Numbered from the stretch's first letter, positions 33,002 through 43,153 are shown. The stretch is DNA of 64,000 nucleotides from Pyropia yezoensis (GCA_009829735.1 CM020619.1:3540590-3604589), one strand, 5' to 3'. Notes: generated by a model from the letters alone, not told the origin. Numbers and translations are program-made.

Positions 33002-33709
33002 CGGTGGCGGCGGCGGCGGCGATGGTGAAACGGCGGCGGCGGCGGCTGGGGCCGCCGCCCGCCTCCCCCGCCAGCAGCAGCGGCGGCGGCCAGCCGCGCC
33101 GCGGCCACCCCGCCGTGGCCACCGTGCACCCCGTTGTGCCGCCGTCGCCACCGCCGCCGCCGTCGTCGCCACCGCCGCCGCCGCCGTCGTCACCGCCGGC
33201 ACCGCCATCACCGCTGTCGCCGCCGCCGTCGCTGACGCCGTTGCCCCTGCCGTCGCTGACGCCGGCGCCGCTGCCGTCGCTGACGCCGGCGCCGCCGCCA
33301 TCGCTGACGCCGTCGCTGACGGCAGCAGCGACGCCGCCGCTGCTCCCGCGACCGCCGACGCCCCCACTGGCCAGGCGGGCCGCCGCCGCCGGCGGGGGGG
33401 CTACCCCGCCGCCGCCGTCGCCGCTGCCGTTGCCGCTACCGTCGTCGCCGCCGCTGCCGCCGCTCCTCTCCGTGGTGCGGGGGGGGGCGTCTGCGGGGGG
33501 GGCGACCCCCCCCCGGCCGCCACCGCCTCTGGTAGTGCTGCTGCCGCCGTCGCCGCCGTCGCCGCGGTCACCGCGGTCGCCCCTGAAGCGGTCGCTGCCG
33601 GCAACGCCGACGCCGCCTCCGCCGTCGCCACTGCCGGCGACGCCTCCACCGGCCAGACGGGCCGCCGCTGCCGGCAGGGGGCCTGCCCCGCCGTCGCCGT
33701 CGCCGTCGC

Positions 33710-33741
<32 letters not shown>

Positions 33742-34155
33742 TCGCCGCCAGCCATGGCGGGCGGGGAAGCGCCTGCGAGGGAGGCGCTCCCCCCCCCACC
33801 GCCGCTGCTGCCGCCGCCGCCGCCGCCGCTGCCGCCGCTGCCGCCGCCGTCAGCGCTGCTGCACCCCGTGGATCGGCGGGCGGGCGCCCGCGCCGCCGCC
33901 CCGTCACCGCCCCTGCCGCCACCGCCACCCGTGGGGACGCCCGCCCCGGCCGGCCGGCCGGCCGTGCCCCCCGCCCCGCCGCCGCCACCACCGCCGTCGC
34001 TGCCGCCACGGCGGCTGCCGCCGCCGCCACCGCTGCCACCGCCGCCGCCGCCGCCGTGGCGCGTGGCGCGGCCGGCGGCGGGGGCCGGGCGGGCGCTCAA
34101 GCGCCCGCTGGCGGTGCGGCTGCGGCTGCCACCGCCGCCGGCGGTGCGGCTGGCA

Positions 34156-34224
<69 letters not shown>

Positions 34225-34232
34225 GCGGCGGC
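34156..34232. repeat. (GGC)n tract near the hAT junction
   Basis: Long GGC run followed by the palindrome GCGCTTAAGCGC at about 34260-34271, whose TTA/TAA gives stops on both strands and ends the in-phase symplekin frame that runs in from the hAT side. Confidence 0.85.
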
Positions 34233-34384
34233 GGCGGGGGTGCCAGCGGGGCAGGGGCGGGCGCTTAAGCGCCCGTGGGCGCCCCCGCCGCCGCGTCGGC
34301 CGCGTCCGCACCGGCAACGGGGCCGCCGAAGGCGGCGGCGGTGGAGGCGGTAGGGGGGGTGGCCACGGCGGTGGGGGGGGCGGT

Positions 34385-34392
34385 GGCCACGG
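34385..34392. repeat. hAT target-site duplication GGCCACGG (left)
   Basis: Eight bases directly before the left hAT end. The same eight bases lie directly after the right end of the other copy (57417-57424). The bases directly before copy B (CGTCCACG) do not match. Confidence 0.85.
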
Positions 34393-34520
34393 TAGGCTTG
34401 GGTATCACGCGCCGCACGTGATGTAAGATCACGTATTTTGCGTGATCCCATGCGTGATTTAGCGCGTGATCACACGTCACGCCCCGCCAGAAAGGGCGTG
34501 ATTGGGGGCGTGATTAGGAG
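34393..34520. repeat. hAT left end with subterminal GCGTGAT repeats
   Basis: The inverted repeat is about 20 bp, followed by several CGTGAT/ATCACG hexamers in both orientations. The matching right-end array is at 57316-57416. Confidence 0.8.
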
Positions 34521-34608
34521 TTAAGTATACCATACAAATACTACATCTCACGTGGAAACCGGCTATAATTGCACAGTGCCTCTGCCCTCCTCCCAGTGGT
34601 CCTCCCGC

Positions 34609-35545
34609 ATGTCCGCCGTCAAGAAGCAGCGTCCAGCACACCGCGGACGACGCCGTGCGTCCGCTTCGGCGATGCGCACCCCGACGCCGGCGCCCATGTC
34701 GCCGGCAGCCGCCGCGGCGCCGGCAGCGTCCGCCGTCGCGCCCGCCGGCATGGATGGCAGCGGCGGTGGTGGCGGCGGCGGTGGTGGCGGCGGCGGCGGT
34801 CGAAGCTGCGTCAGCGGCGGCGGCGGCGGCGGCGGTGACCGCGACCGCGGGGGCGGTGGCGGTGGCGGGCTGCCCGCGGGGCGCGCCAAGTCGCCCCCGG
34901 CGAGCAATGGCGCGGCGGGGGTGTGCCCCCCGCTGCTGGCGTCCTCTCCCCCTCCACCAGACCGACCCCCTCCCCCTAGAATCGCAACGGCGGTGGTGGC
35001 GGCAGCAGTGGCCGCAGCAGCGGTGGTGGTGGCGGCGGTGGCGGCAGCGGTCGTGGCGGCGGCGGCGGCAGTGGTGGTGGTGGCGGCGGCGGCGCTCACC
35101 GGCTGTCGCGGTCGGCGTCCCCCCCCCCTCCCCCGCCTTTCCACCTCCTACGCGCGGGCGCTCAACGACCGGCTTGCCCTCCCCCTCCTCCGCCGCTCCC
35201 TCGCCGCCCTCTTTGCCCCCCACGGGCGGGTGCTCTTCATCTTGGCGGGCCACGCGCGCCGCATGCGCGGGTAGGCGTGGGTGACCGTTGCGGGTAGGCA
35301 TGGGTGGCCTTTGCGTCCGCGGCCGACGCGGCCGCCGCCGCCGCCGCCGTGCACGGCACCCTCTTTCTTGGCGTGCCTCTGGGCGTGGCGCCCGCGCACG
35401 CGTGGAGCGACGCGGCGGCCAGGGCGGACGGGAGCTACGTCAAGGGTGCCCGCCTGCGGGCGCCGCCGCCGCGGCCACCGTTCCAGGGGTGGGGGGGGGC
35501 GGACGCGAAGCGCTCGCGCAGGGGGGACGCCCCGGGGGGGGGACG
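34609..35545 (+). pseudogene. Captured U1A/U2B''-like (SNF family) RRM gene, disabled
   Basis: A Gly/Ala-rich head from ATG 34609 leads at about 35137 into a frame reading STSYARALNDRL, LLRRSLAALFAPHGRVLFIL and HARRMRG. This matches the start of the U1A/U2B'' RRM, including the spacing to the RNP1 motif RGQ(A/F). At the Gln position there is TAG (35272). A 23-bp tandem duplication follows (35269-35291 and 35292-35314, four differences). Past it, one frame over, the RRM resumes as AWVAFASAADAAAAAAAVHG and ends in a SYVKGARLR block, the counterpart of the C-terminal 'TFVERDRK' region. U1A and U2B'' bind U1/U2 snRNA hairpins in splicing. The stop plus frame change make this copy unable to encode a full RRM. 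Both hAT copies share the lesions, so they predate the duplication. The capture origin is inferred. Confidence 0.7.
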
Positions 35546-38097
35546 GGTGCACATGGACGTGGACGCTCCGGGGGGGGGGGGGGGGCGGCGTCGCTGGCCG
35601 CCGCGGCGGCCGCCGCCGCGTCACCCAGTGCGGCAGCCGGCGGTGGCGCACCTCTGGCGGCAGCGGCGGTGGCGGCGGCGAGCGGCTCCCGCCCCGCCCC
35701 CCGCCCAATGGGTGGGGACACTGCTCCTCCCGGCGGCGCGGGCTCTCCACCCCGCTCCGCCAGCGCCCCCCCCACCCCTGCCTCGGCCGCCGGCGGAGGG
35801 GTGGCTGGAGCCAAGGGCAGGGCTCGCCGGCGGCGCCAAAGCGAAGGGCCCCCCCGTGCGTGGTGGCGCTCCCACAGAAGCCCCACCTTTCAGTACAGTA
35901 CCCCACCCCAAATCACCCGCCCCGGTCGGAAACCGTGGGGAAAGCCAAGGGCACTGGCAGCGCTGCACCTGTCCCCGCGTCCCTCTTTGTTCACTCCCCC
36001 ACCGGCCGGAGCGGCGCCCTTCACAGCACGTGAGGGCGGAGGCGGGGCACGACGCCACCGACCTGCGTCCATGGGCGCAGGGGAACCCGCAAGCCACTCA
36101 CAAGCAGCCTCCAGAACAGCGGCCACCGGCGTCCGGTGCCACCGCGCACGCTGCACCGTGGCCCCCCCCCCATGTCCCCCCTCCACCCGTCCGCCCCGTC
36201 CGCTATGCCACCCCCCCGCAGAACGGTCGGCTGCGACGGGTGCCGCCATCGCCGGCCAACGCGCACGGGCTGGGTGCCCGCCACCATGAGGGGCGGCGAC
36301 ACAGCTGTGCAGTCCGTGGCTGGCGACTGGGGGAGGTAACAGTGTCGGCGGGTGCCACCAAGGCTGTCGCTTGCATCCCGGGGGTGGACGAGTTGCCCCA
36401 TTGAGAGCAATAGATAAGCGCAAACCCTGGGGGATTGCCGCAGGGTGATGCGGGGAAACGACTCAGAGCCTTCCTCGCCCTCGGACGTCCGTCCTCAGAA
36501 GGAAAGAACAGTTGCACACAGACCGTGCCGCCTGGGACACGAACTCCTTTCTCTAGCGCACGTGCTCCAGCTGCGGCGGTGAGCCAGACGCGGGGGCGGC
36601 GCTGCGTTGGTTGGCTGGCGAGGCGTTCCCCCGCTCCCCGACCCCGCCTGAGCACCACTACCTGCTCCCCCTCCGCGCCTGGTACAGCCAGCGGACGCCC
36701 GCGCACCTGCCGGCCCACAAGACGATGTCTCCACAATGGATGTCGAAACTGAGGGCAGAAATCCCGGGTGGCGCCACTCTGTCGCCCCTTTGTCTCGAAC
36801 TATGAGTAGAACAACACGCCTCGCTATGCGCATCAATCTTCGCGGAGCTATGTGGTTGTGCTTCCCAGGTCCACTCTACTCTACTACCGACAGGTGGCCA
36901 GCATGCACACCGCCAGTGTGTCCAGAGTTCCCAACTCTGGCCACACGCGACGCCACATTGGAAGACTGCATGAGTGAGACGGCGGCTACCCCGACGAGGC
37001 GTCACGGCCATCTCGGGCCCCCACACCTGACGGGGTAGGTGGTTCATGGCTCAGGGCGTCTGTATCAGCGGTCTGCCACTGGAGGCGCCGTAGCCGCCAA
37101 CGGAAGGGCTCGGTCGGTCCCAGGGCACGGGCCGTGCTCAATGAACGACCTCATATGATTGGATTGTGTGCGCACCAGTGCATGTATCTGATAATCTATT
37201 GGCCTATAACCCCTCTTACACTGCTGTAAGAGACTGTGAATATAAATTCACGAAAAATAAATGGTGCGAATGGGAATTGAACTCATATCGATTCGAACCT
37301 GCAACCGTTCATAGCAACGGCCAGGCGCCCTCGTCAGGAGTCGGGCGCGGGCCAGCGTCTATTCCGCGAGTGCAGGTGCTCGCCAACCCTGCCATGGCCG
37401 CACCTGCTGTTTGCCAGCGCTGCGAAGTGAGACTATTTATTCAAAAAAATTTTGTCCACCAGAAGTCGTGGTGATACATAACACAGAGATCAGCCCACCC
37501 CAGCCGCACATCACACGACCTTGCCAGAGGACGGTCGGCACACAGTGTAGGCGCTGAGCCACGGCTCGACTGTGCTGTACACCGGGACACGTTACATCAA
37601 GCAGAACTGCGTGCTCAACGCAACCATGCTGTCTGGTGTTCCCGCGGAAAGAAAAAAAGCGGGACTCCTTCGCGCGACTGCCAAGGACGCGTCACTCTCG
37701 GTGGCCGACCGAAGCAACGACACAGCGGGACATACGTGGATGAGAGTGGCCTACGACCCCTGTGACGAGCTGGCCCCAAAGAATATGCATCCGGCACCAG
37801 GTGCCGCCACCAGTGCAATGCAATCCTGTCTGCAAGAGAGTTGCAGCTGGCCCTGCGGATCATCCCGCAAGCGCGCGCCATGAGTGAGAGACCCTATCCC
37901 CCTTTCCCGCTTCGGGTCTGCCAGCCGGGGGCGCGCATGCGCCCGTCACCTCGTGCCTCCACACGACGCTAGGCCCCGCCGCGCCTAGGCGACCGTGTGC
38001 ACGGACCACGTGCTGACGGTGGCTTTATGAGCGTGGCTGGACCACATCCCAGGTGACTCCCCCCACACGCGCGCACGACCAGGACGCACGTCCACAC
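35546..38097. other. hAT interior without a supported gene
   Basis: 35546-36400 is Pro/Ala/Gly-rich with long G and C runs and continues the decayed RRM locus. 36600-36780 reads briefly like protein (LAGEAFPRSPTPPEHHYLLP) but has no start and no known domain. 37150-37330 is AT-richer than anything around it and contains tRNA-like fragments. The same sequence is at 51468-54017. Confidence 0.45.
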
Positions 38098-38265
38098 CCA
38101 CCTGTTCCCCCGCCCTCTCCCACTGCCCCCCCCACCTACTCCCACACCCACCTGTTCCCCCGCCCCCTCTCACTCCCCCTGCCCCCCACACCCACTCCCA
38201 CACCCACCTGTTCCCCCGCCCCCTCTCACTCCCCCTGCCCCCCACACCCACTCCCACACTCACCC
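38098..38265. repeat. Three tandem ~56-bp C-rich units before the transposase
   Basis: Units begin CCCACCTGTTCCCCCGCCC and end near ACTCCCACA; the last two are almost identical. The array stops about 20 bp before the transposase ATG, so it lies in the 5' leader or promoter. The same array is at 54018-54185. Confidence 0.85.
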
Positions 38266-38284
38266 CACACCCCCGCCTCCGTCG

Positions 38285-41200
38285 ATGCTAAACGACGAGA
38301 ACGCCGCCGTGGCGGCGGCATTGGCTGCGGCTCGTGTGGTGACACGCGCGACGGACGAGGACGATTACTACACTTTCGACGGCGGTGCAGACGACACGAC
38401 AAGGACGGCGGCGGCGATGGCGGCAAGGATGGCGTTGGCGGCAAGGTTGGGCGCGGCACCCACGGCGGCGGCGGCAAGGGCGAGGGAGCCATCCACGGCG
38501 GCGGCGGCAAGGGCGAGGGAACCATCCACGGCGGCGGCGGCAAGGGCGGGGGAGACAGCTCCGGCGTCAACGGCAGGGGCGGGGGCGCCAACCACGGCGG
38601 CAACGGCAGGCGAGACGGCGGCTGGTGTGGCAGGCGAGTCGGACCGACCGCAAGCGCCTAACGCGACAGCTGCGGACGGTGTGGCGGGTGCGGCGGGAGC
38701 GGTGGGTGCCGCGGTTGCGGCGGGCGCGCCGGCTGCGGCCGGCGGCGACGAGGCACCAAGGCCCAACTCCCAGTCTACGGACGCCACGACAGCCGCCAAC
38801 CCAGCCTCTGGGAGCAAGCGCACAAGGGACAAGATGCGAAAGGTGTGGGGGTACTTTGAGCAAGGCACCAAGGACTACAGTCCCACATCTAGGACTAAGG
38901 AGGTGTTTTGCCTCTTCTGCGTGCGCGCCAAGAAGAGCAGGACACCCATCAACGGCAGGGCTGACGTGATGGCCACGCACCTGGCTACCAAGTGCAACTT
39001 TGCGACGCGTCGAGCAAGACTGGACGCGGCCGAGGACGACTCTTCTTCCCCGTCTCGCAAGCAACGTAAGCTCAACGCATCGGCATCAAGCGGCAGCGGG
39101 ACAAGCACCGGCGGTCCCATGGATTCCCATCTGACGCGAGCGTGGACCCCCAGCATGACCAGGGAGTTCCAGGACGACCTTCTGGCCGCCCTCCTCTTCT
39201 CATCCATCCCGTTCAATGTGCTGGACGCTCCTGCCTGGCGCCACCTTTTTTCCAAGTGGATGCGCGGACTCAAGGCGCTTCCCGACCGCAAGACCATGCG
39301 TGGCCCCGTCCTGCGTCGTCTGCTGCAGGCGGTTATCGACGCCTTTATGAAGATCTACTTCAAGGGAGCCTACGTTACCATCTCCTTTGACGGGTGGAAG
39401 AGTCGGGCCGCCCGCAAGCTGCTGGGGCTGGTGTGCACCAACGTGGGCATGACTGACGGGGTGGTGTCATCGGACTTCCGCGGGACGGTCGACATCACTG
39501 GCGTCCCGGAGACGGCGGAGCTGGTGAAAGGCGCTGTGGAGGAGGAGGTGCAAAAGGCTGGGGCGGCGGGCGAGTTTGCCCTCCCGCAGCCCACCGGAGA
39601 GCGTCTGGCCACGTGCCCGTCGATGGTGGTGGGTCTGGTCAGTGACTCGGCGAGCTCGAATGTCCTGGCCAAGAAGATGCTCGCCTCTGCCAACGAGTCC
39701 CTGATCATCGTCGCCTGCTTCCCGCACCAGCTGAACCTCATGACGGGCGGCATCCTGAACCACGAGTCGTTGGCCCCCATCGTCGCTAAGATGGTCATGG
39801 TCGTCGGCTGGTTCAGGAACTCTACTAAGTTCATGGGCCTGCTTGAGGCCCTGATGGTGAAGCGCCTGGCGTTCGTGACCAAGGGGGAGACACGCTGGTA
39901 CTCTCATTACGGCATGGCGCACCGGCTGCTGGAGCTGAAGCCGGCGCTCGACCTGTTCTCCACGAAGTACTGCGACGATGCGGCGCTGCTGGCTACCATG
40001 AATGGCGGCGCGGTCATTGACGAGCTGCGTAGCCGCCGCTTTTGGTCCATGGTGCGTGTCCTGTGCAAGATGCTGCTGCCGATCGTCAAGGAGATTGGGA
40101 TGGCCGAGCGCCGCAACGCCAACCTGGCGGACGTGGCCTCCTCATTTGGCCGCCTGCACGCCTACTTCCTCAAGCTTCGTTCGGAAACGGCAACGCTGGC
40201 GGCTGATGGGTCTGGCACCTTGGCCCCCCCGTTTGTGCTCGCTGCCGACCCTTCCGTACGCGCCATCATCCACCAGCTCAGCGGCGCGACCCTCAAGATC
40301 TTGCAGTGGCGCTTCACGCGATACTACAACGTCAGTGAGCTGGTGCTCGCGCACGTGCTGGACCCTGAGCGGGCTCTGACAGGCCTGTGTACGCAGCACG
40401 GGTGCTTTGCGGCTGTGGACAACGTGGTCGAGCACTTTGTGCGCTTGGCCGCGCGCTTCGGGACGCTGCAGGGTGAGCAGTCGGCGGCGGTCACGCGGAG
40501 GGCCATTGCGGCCTTGGTGAAGTATCTCGCTGACGGGCCCGACTCCCTCTTGTTGTTCAACCCCAACGGCACTACTGCCCGTATTCCCGCGGTGGTGATG
40601 TGGGCCATGTGCTCCGAGTTCAACGGAACGGCGCTCCAGCAGGTGGCGCAGCGGCTCCTGTCGGTGTGCTGCCACGCGGCGGAGATGGAGCGCGTATGGT
40701 CGGGGATGGGCCTTGCCAACACGCCGGCGCGCTCCCGGCTCGACGTGGCCCGCCTGACAAGCATGACTCGTGTGATGCTGCACCTGCGCGCGGAGCACGC
40801 CAAGGACAAGAGTGCAAGGGAGGCGTTTACGCCCGGCTGTCTGATGGAGGACGAGGAGGACATCGCCGTCGCTGACACGGACGGCGTACGTTCCAGCCAT
40901 GCTCGTTCTCAGGCGCCCCCGGACGGCTCCACGCCTGAGGTGGCTCGCGTGAATGACTTTGACGAGCTGCGGGAGACGGGCCGGTCCCTGCGGGAAGAGC
41001 TGGACGAGGAGTTAGCTCTGTGCAGTCGGACGGGTCATCCTACGCCCGACGAGCTCGACGCCCAAGACGTTGACGGCGGTGGCGCGGAGCGGGAGTTCTC
41101 GGACGAGGTTGCAATGGCAAGGTACAGCGAGCTGCTGCGTCGCTGCGGCTCACAGGGGTCGACCGGTGGACCCGCAGTGCCGTCGCCCAGCGCAGAGGCG

Positions 41201-41371
41201 TGCCAGGGGCGGCAAATGGCGTTGGAGACGCGCGGACGGCGGCGCCAGTTGTGCTGCTGTGCAAGGTCTTCGACTCCTCGTGGTACCTGCGAGACGCGAT
41301 CAGCAAGTATGGAGTGGAGCTCGAGGCGTGATCCAATGTATAACAGTGGGTGTTTCAATGCATTGAATTGA
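38285..41371 (+). CDS. hAT transposase, BED-finger type, copy A (frameshifted tail)
   Basis: A 1028-residue frame from ATG 38285. After an Ala-rich head, a BED-type finger is formed by C209, C212, H232 and C237 (WGYFEQGTKDYS...EVFCLFC...MATHLATKC). The RNase H-like core has D369 in SFDGWKS, D454 in GLVSDSASSN and CFPHQLNLM soon after. E802 lies in the AEMERVWSGMG block of the C-terminal dimerisation region, with RLDVARLTSM following. The length is usual for hAT transposases with a long head. One G is missing near 41191 compared with copy B, so the last 60 or so residues are out of frame here; this could be an assembly error. It would cut and paste the element through the TAGGCTTGGG ends. Probably active or recently active. 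Confidence 0.92.
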   Translation: MLNDENAAVAAALAAARVVTRATDEDDYYTFDGGADDTTRTAAAMAARMALAARLGAAPTAAAARAREPSTAAAARAREPSTAAAARAGETAPASTAGAGAPTTAATAGETAAGVAGESDRPQAPNATAADGVAGAAGAVGAAVAAGAPAAAGGDEAPRPNSQSTDATTAANPASGSKRTRDKMRKVWGYFEQGTKDYSPTSRTKEVFCLFCVRAKKSRTPINGRADVMATHLATKCNFATRRARLDAAEDDSSSPSRKQRKLNASASSGSGTSTGGPMDSHLTRAWTPSMTREFQDDLLAALLFSSIPFNVLDAPAWRHLFSKWMRGLKALPDRKTMRGPVLRRLLQAVIDAFMKIYFKGAYVTISFDGWKSRAARKLLGLVCTNVGMTDGVVSSDFRGTVDITGVPETAELVKGAVEEEVQKAGAAGEFALPQPTGERLATCPSMVVGLVSDSASSNVLAKKMLASANESLIIVACFPHQLNLMTGGILNHESLAPIVAKMVMVVGWFRNSTKFMGLLEALMVKRLAFVTKGETRWYSHYGMAHRLLELKPALDLFSTKYCDDAALLATMNGGAVIDELRSRRFWSMVRVLCKMLLPIVKEIGMAERRNANLADVASSFGRLHAYFLKLRSETATLAADGSGTLAPPFVLAADPSVRAIIHQLSGATLKILQWRFTRYYNVSELVLAHVLDPERALTGLCTQHGCFAAVDNVVEHFVRLAARFGTLQGEQSAAVTRRAIAALVKYLADGPDSLLLFNPNGTTARIPAVVMWAMCSEFNGTALQQVAQRLLSVCCHAAEMERVWSGMGLANTPARSRLDVARLTSMTRVMLHLRAEHAKDKSAREAFTPGCLMEDEEDIAVADTDGVRSSHARSQAPPDGSTPEVARVNDFDELRETGRSLREELDEELALCSRTGHPTPDELDAQDVDGGGAEREFSDEVAMARYSELLRRCGSQGSTGGPAVPSPSAEACQGRQMALETRGRRRQLCCCARSSTPRGTCETRSASMEWSSRRDPMYNSGCFNALN

Positions 41372-41448
41372 AATATAGGTGTGCTACTTTGTGCGTGACA
41401 CGCTCTCAAAAGGGCGTGACTACGCCGTGATCGGGCGTGATCGGGCGT

Positions 41449-41948
41449 NNNNNNNNNNNNNNNNNNNNNNNNNNNNNNNNNNNNNNNNNNNNNNNNNNNN
41501 NNNNNNNNNNNNNNNNNNNNNNNNNNNNNNNNNNNNNNNNNNNNNNNNNNNNNNNNNNNNNNNNNNNNNNNNNNNNNNNNNNNNNNNNNNNNNNNNNNNN
41601 NNNNNNNNNNNNNNNNNNNNNNNNNNNNNNNNNNNNNNNNNNNNNNNNNNNNNNNNNNNNNNNNNNNNNNNNNNNNNNNNNNNNNNNNNNNNNNNNNNNN
41701 NNNNNNNNNNNNNNNNNNNNNNNNNNNNNNNNNNNNNNNNNNNNNNNNNNNNNNNNNNNNNNNNNNNNNNNNNNNNNNNNNNNNNNNNNNNNNNNNNNNN
41801 NNNNNNNNNNNNNNNNNNNNNNNNNNNNNNNNNNNNNNNNNNNNNNNNNNNNNNNNNNNNNNNNNNNNNNNNNNNNNNNNNNNNNNNNNNNNNNNNNNNN
41901 NNNNNNNNNNNNNNNNNNNNNNNNNNNNNNNNNNNNNNNNNNNNNNNN
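41449..41948. other. Assembly gap (500 N)
   Basis: Second 500-N gap. The left side is inside hAT copy A, 46 bp before its end. The right side starts in unrelated sequence, so the true right flank of copy A is unknown. Confidence 0.99.
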
Positions 41949-42343
41949 AGACAATTGGGAGCAGCGTGTGGCAAAAACCACTCGCACACGCGACACCCAA
42001 GTTGGGGCGGTGCGCAAGGGCTGCCTCCCGTGTCGGGGGAACCGGAAGAAGTGCAAGTCGCACACACTCTGTCCCTGTTGTGGGGCAATCCCTCCACTAA
42101 CAAACAGAAGATGGTGTGTGGGCCAACAGTTTCTTGGTCGGGACGGGGAAGCAAGGCCAAGCCCCGCTGTCCCTCCCCTTATCCCCAGGGTCCCCCCAGA
42201 ATCTCGCCACTCAGAATCTCCCACCCCAGCACCTGCCCACCGGGCCACACGAAAATTCAAGACGATATATGCAGAAATCCCTCAAATCCAAGTTGGATTT
42301 ACTACTAAGCTAACTATCCCAAACTTAGGGAATATGGACCCAA
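41949..42343. other. Cys-rich fragment and flank after the gap
   Basis: Opens mid-frame with a Cys/Lys-rich stretch (VRKGCLPCRGNRKKCKSH, then LCPCCGAIPP) that could be a zinc-binding fragment of a gene lying in the gap. It is followed at about 42187 by GGTCCCCCC and AT-richer sequence. Family not recognised. Confidence 0.35.
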
Positions 42344-42856
42344 ATGCAGGGGGAGGAACGGGTCAGGCTAGTGGCGTGCCGCCCCTTCCATGGCACGTGT
42401 TGCCCCCTACCTGGGGGTCAATACTGCCACACAAACTTTCATGCGTTGCCCTGGTGGGAGTGGGTGCGCAGCCACGGCCAGGACGAAGAGACACGCGTCG
42501 GTCAAGCCGCACTCGTCGTGGGCAACAGGGCCGGCACTTGACAGCGGCTGTGGCGGACAGAGCCAGCCGCCGCCCACGAGAGCTGCGTCTCGACGACGTA
42601 TGGGTGTGAACGTCTTCGTTGGAGCGTCGGTCCAGCCGAGGCCTTTGTCGCTGTCGATGTACTGAGGGCAGACGAAACTGTTTCCTGGCTGTCGGTGGAG
42701 CACGACTGGGAGAACCTCAGCACTCGGCACGGTGTCACATTCATGCCTAATGAGGTACTGACGACTGCAGATGAGCTACGGGCGGCACGCTGTTATGCGA
42801 ACGCTTTTGTTGGTGATGCTTCTGCGACCGAGGGAGGCGATGGAGGTGCTGAATGA
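42344..42856 (+). pseudogene. Unidentified ORF with one in-frame stop
   Basis: One frame from ATG 42344 reads as ordinary protein to 42538 (YCHTNFHALPWWEWVRSHGQ, ETRVGQAALVVGNRAG). It meets TGA at 42539 and continues in the same frame as normal-looking protein (TTYGCERLRWSVG, AFVAVDVLRADETVSWLSVE, TADELRAARCYANAFVGD) to a stop at about 42854. The shared frame on both sides of a single stop suggests a recent nonsense change or a base error. The Trp/Cys/His-rich first part recalls transposase-like proteins, but I cannot assign a family. Confidence 0.4.
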
Positions 42857-43027
42857 GAAGACGACAACTCAATTCGCACGAAAAGATGGCGTCTTTCACC
42901 AGTAAAACGCACACTGTGCACGTTGTCAAAAGTCCACTCTGTACATACCTAGATACACAGATCGGGAAAGTATAGACCTAGAACATGAAAGTTTACACAG
43001 TATCAGATACTATGATAAGCTTCTGGG

Positions 43028-43153
43028 TCCCAAAAAATCGGTGGCGCTGAATTGATTGGTTTGTGCGTATTTAACAGTACTAGAGTAAACATCACCAGGG
43101 AGTTACTATTAAATACGCACAAAATCAATTGAATGACCACCGACTTTTTGGGA
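43028..43153. mobile_element. Foldback MITE-like element
   Basis: Two arms of about 52 bp, 43028-43080 and 43102-43153, are inverted copies with about 80-85% identity around a 21-bp loop. The outer end reads TCCCAAAAA(A/G)TCGGTGG and the inner part TTGTGCGTATTTAA. It is AT-rich in a GC-rich setting. No coding capacity. It could form a long hairpin RNA if transcribed. Confidence 0.75.

Larger units (their letters stand above)
31380..34392 (-). pseudogene. SYMPK: Symplekin, downstream part (interrupted by hAT, C-terminus not found)
   Basis: Read on the minus strand. Just inside the hAT junction the frame ...VATAPPTAVATPP continues in phase from the other symplekin part at 57.4 kb. The clearest conserved block lies at about 31500-31380: RFLMTVLGTFTRREVLRLLP, then LVAHPPAAAVTAAVF. 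This matches the symplekin segment in which 'RFL..VL..l.k.EV...LP.L....P..V..VF' is conserved. Symplekin is the scaffold of the mRNA 3'-end cleavage and polyadenylation complex. Between hAT and this block lie about 2.9 kb of triplet-repeat DNA where only some tens of residues are expected. The conserved C-terminal domain that should follow is not seen; the frame ends where composition changes at 31310. Frames shift repeatedly, by real decay or homopolymer errors. Called interrupted because of the transposon. Confidence 0.6.
34393..41448 (+). mobile_element. hAT transposon, copy A (right end lost in gap)
   Basis: Begins TAGGCTTGGGTATCACGCGC, which is the inverse of the right end of copy B, and is cut by the N gap 46 bp before its own right end. 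Subterminal copies of GCGTGAT occur on both sides (34397-34515 and 41390-41448), as expected for hAT transposase sites. It carries a decayed U1A/U2B''-like gene, a C-rich tandem array and a BED-finger hAT transposase. Apart from one-base indels it is identical to copy B (offset 15922). Confidence 0.9.

Noticed and set aside
31189-34353. Plus-strand ORF of over 1000 residues
   Set aside because: It is Pro/Ala/Gly homopolymer throughout, and the minus strand is equally open. The conserved symplekin block is on minus, so this is a shadow of triplet-repeat DNA.
35272-35297. A tiny intron explaining the TAG in the captured RRM gene
   Set aside because: The only GT-AG pair gives 27 bp, which is too short and leaves the wrong frame.
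37255-37330. tRNA-like sequence on the minus strand inside hAT (also at 53175-53250)
   Set aside because: Two T-arm-like motifs (GGTTCGAATC and GAGTTCAATTCCC followed by CCA) are visible, but no matching 5' acceptor strand or D-arm was found, so it is at most a tRNA fragment.
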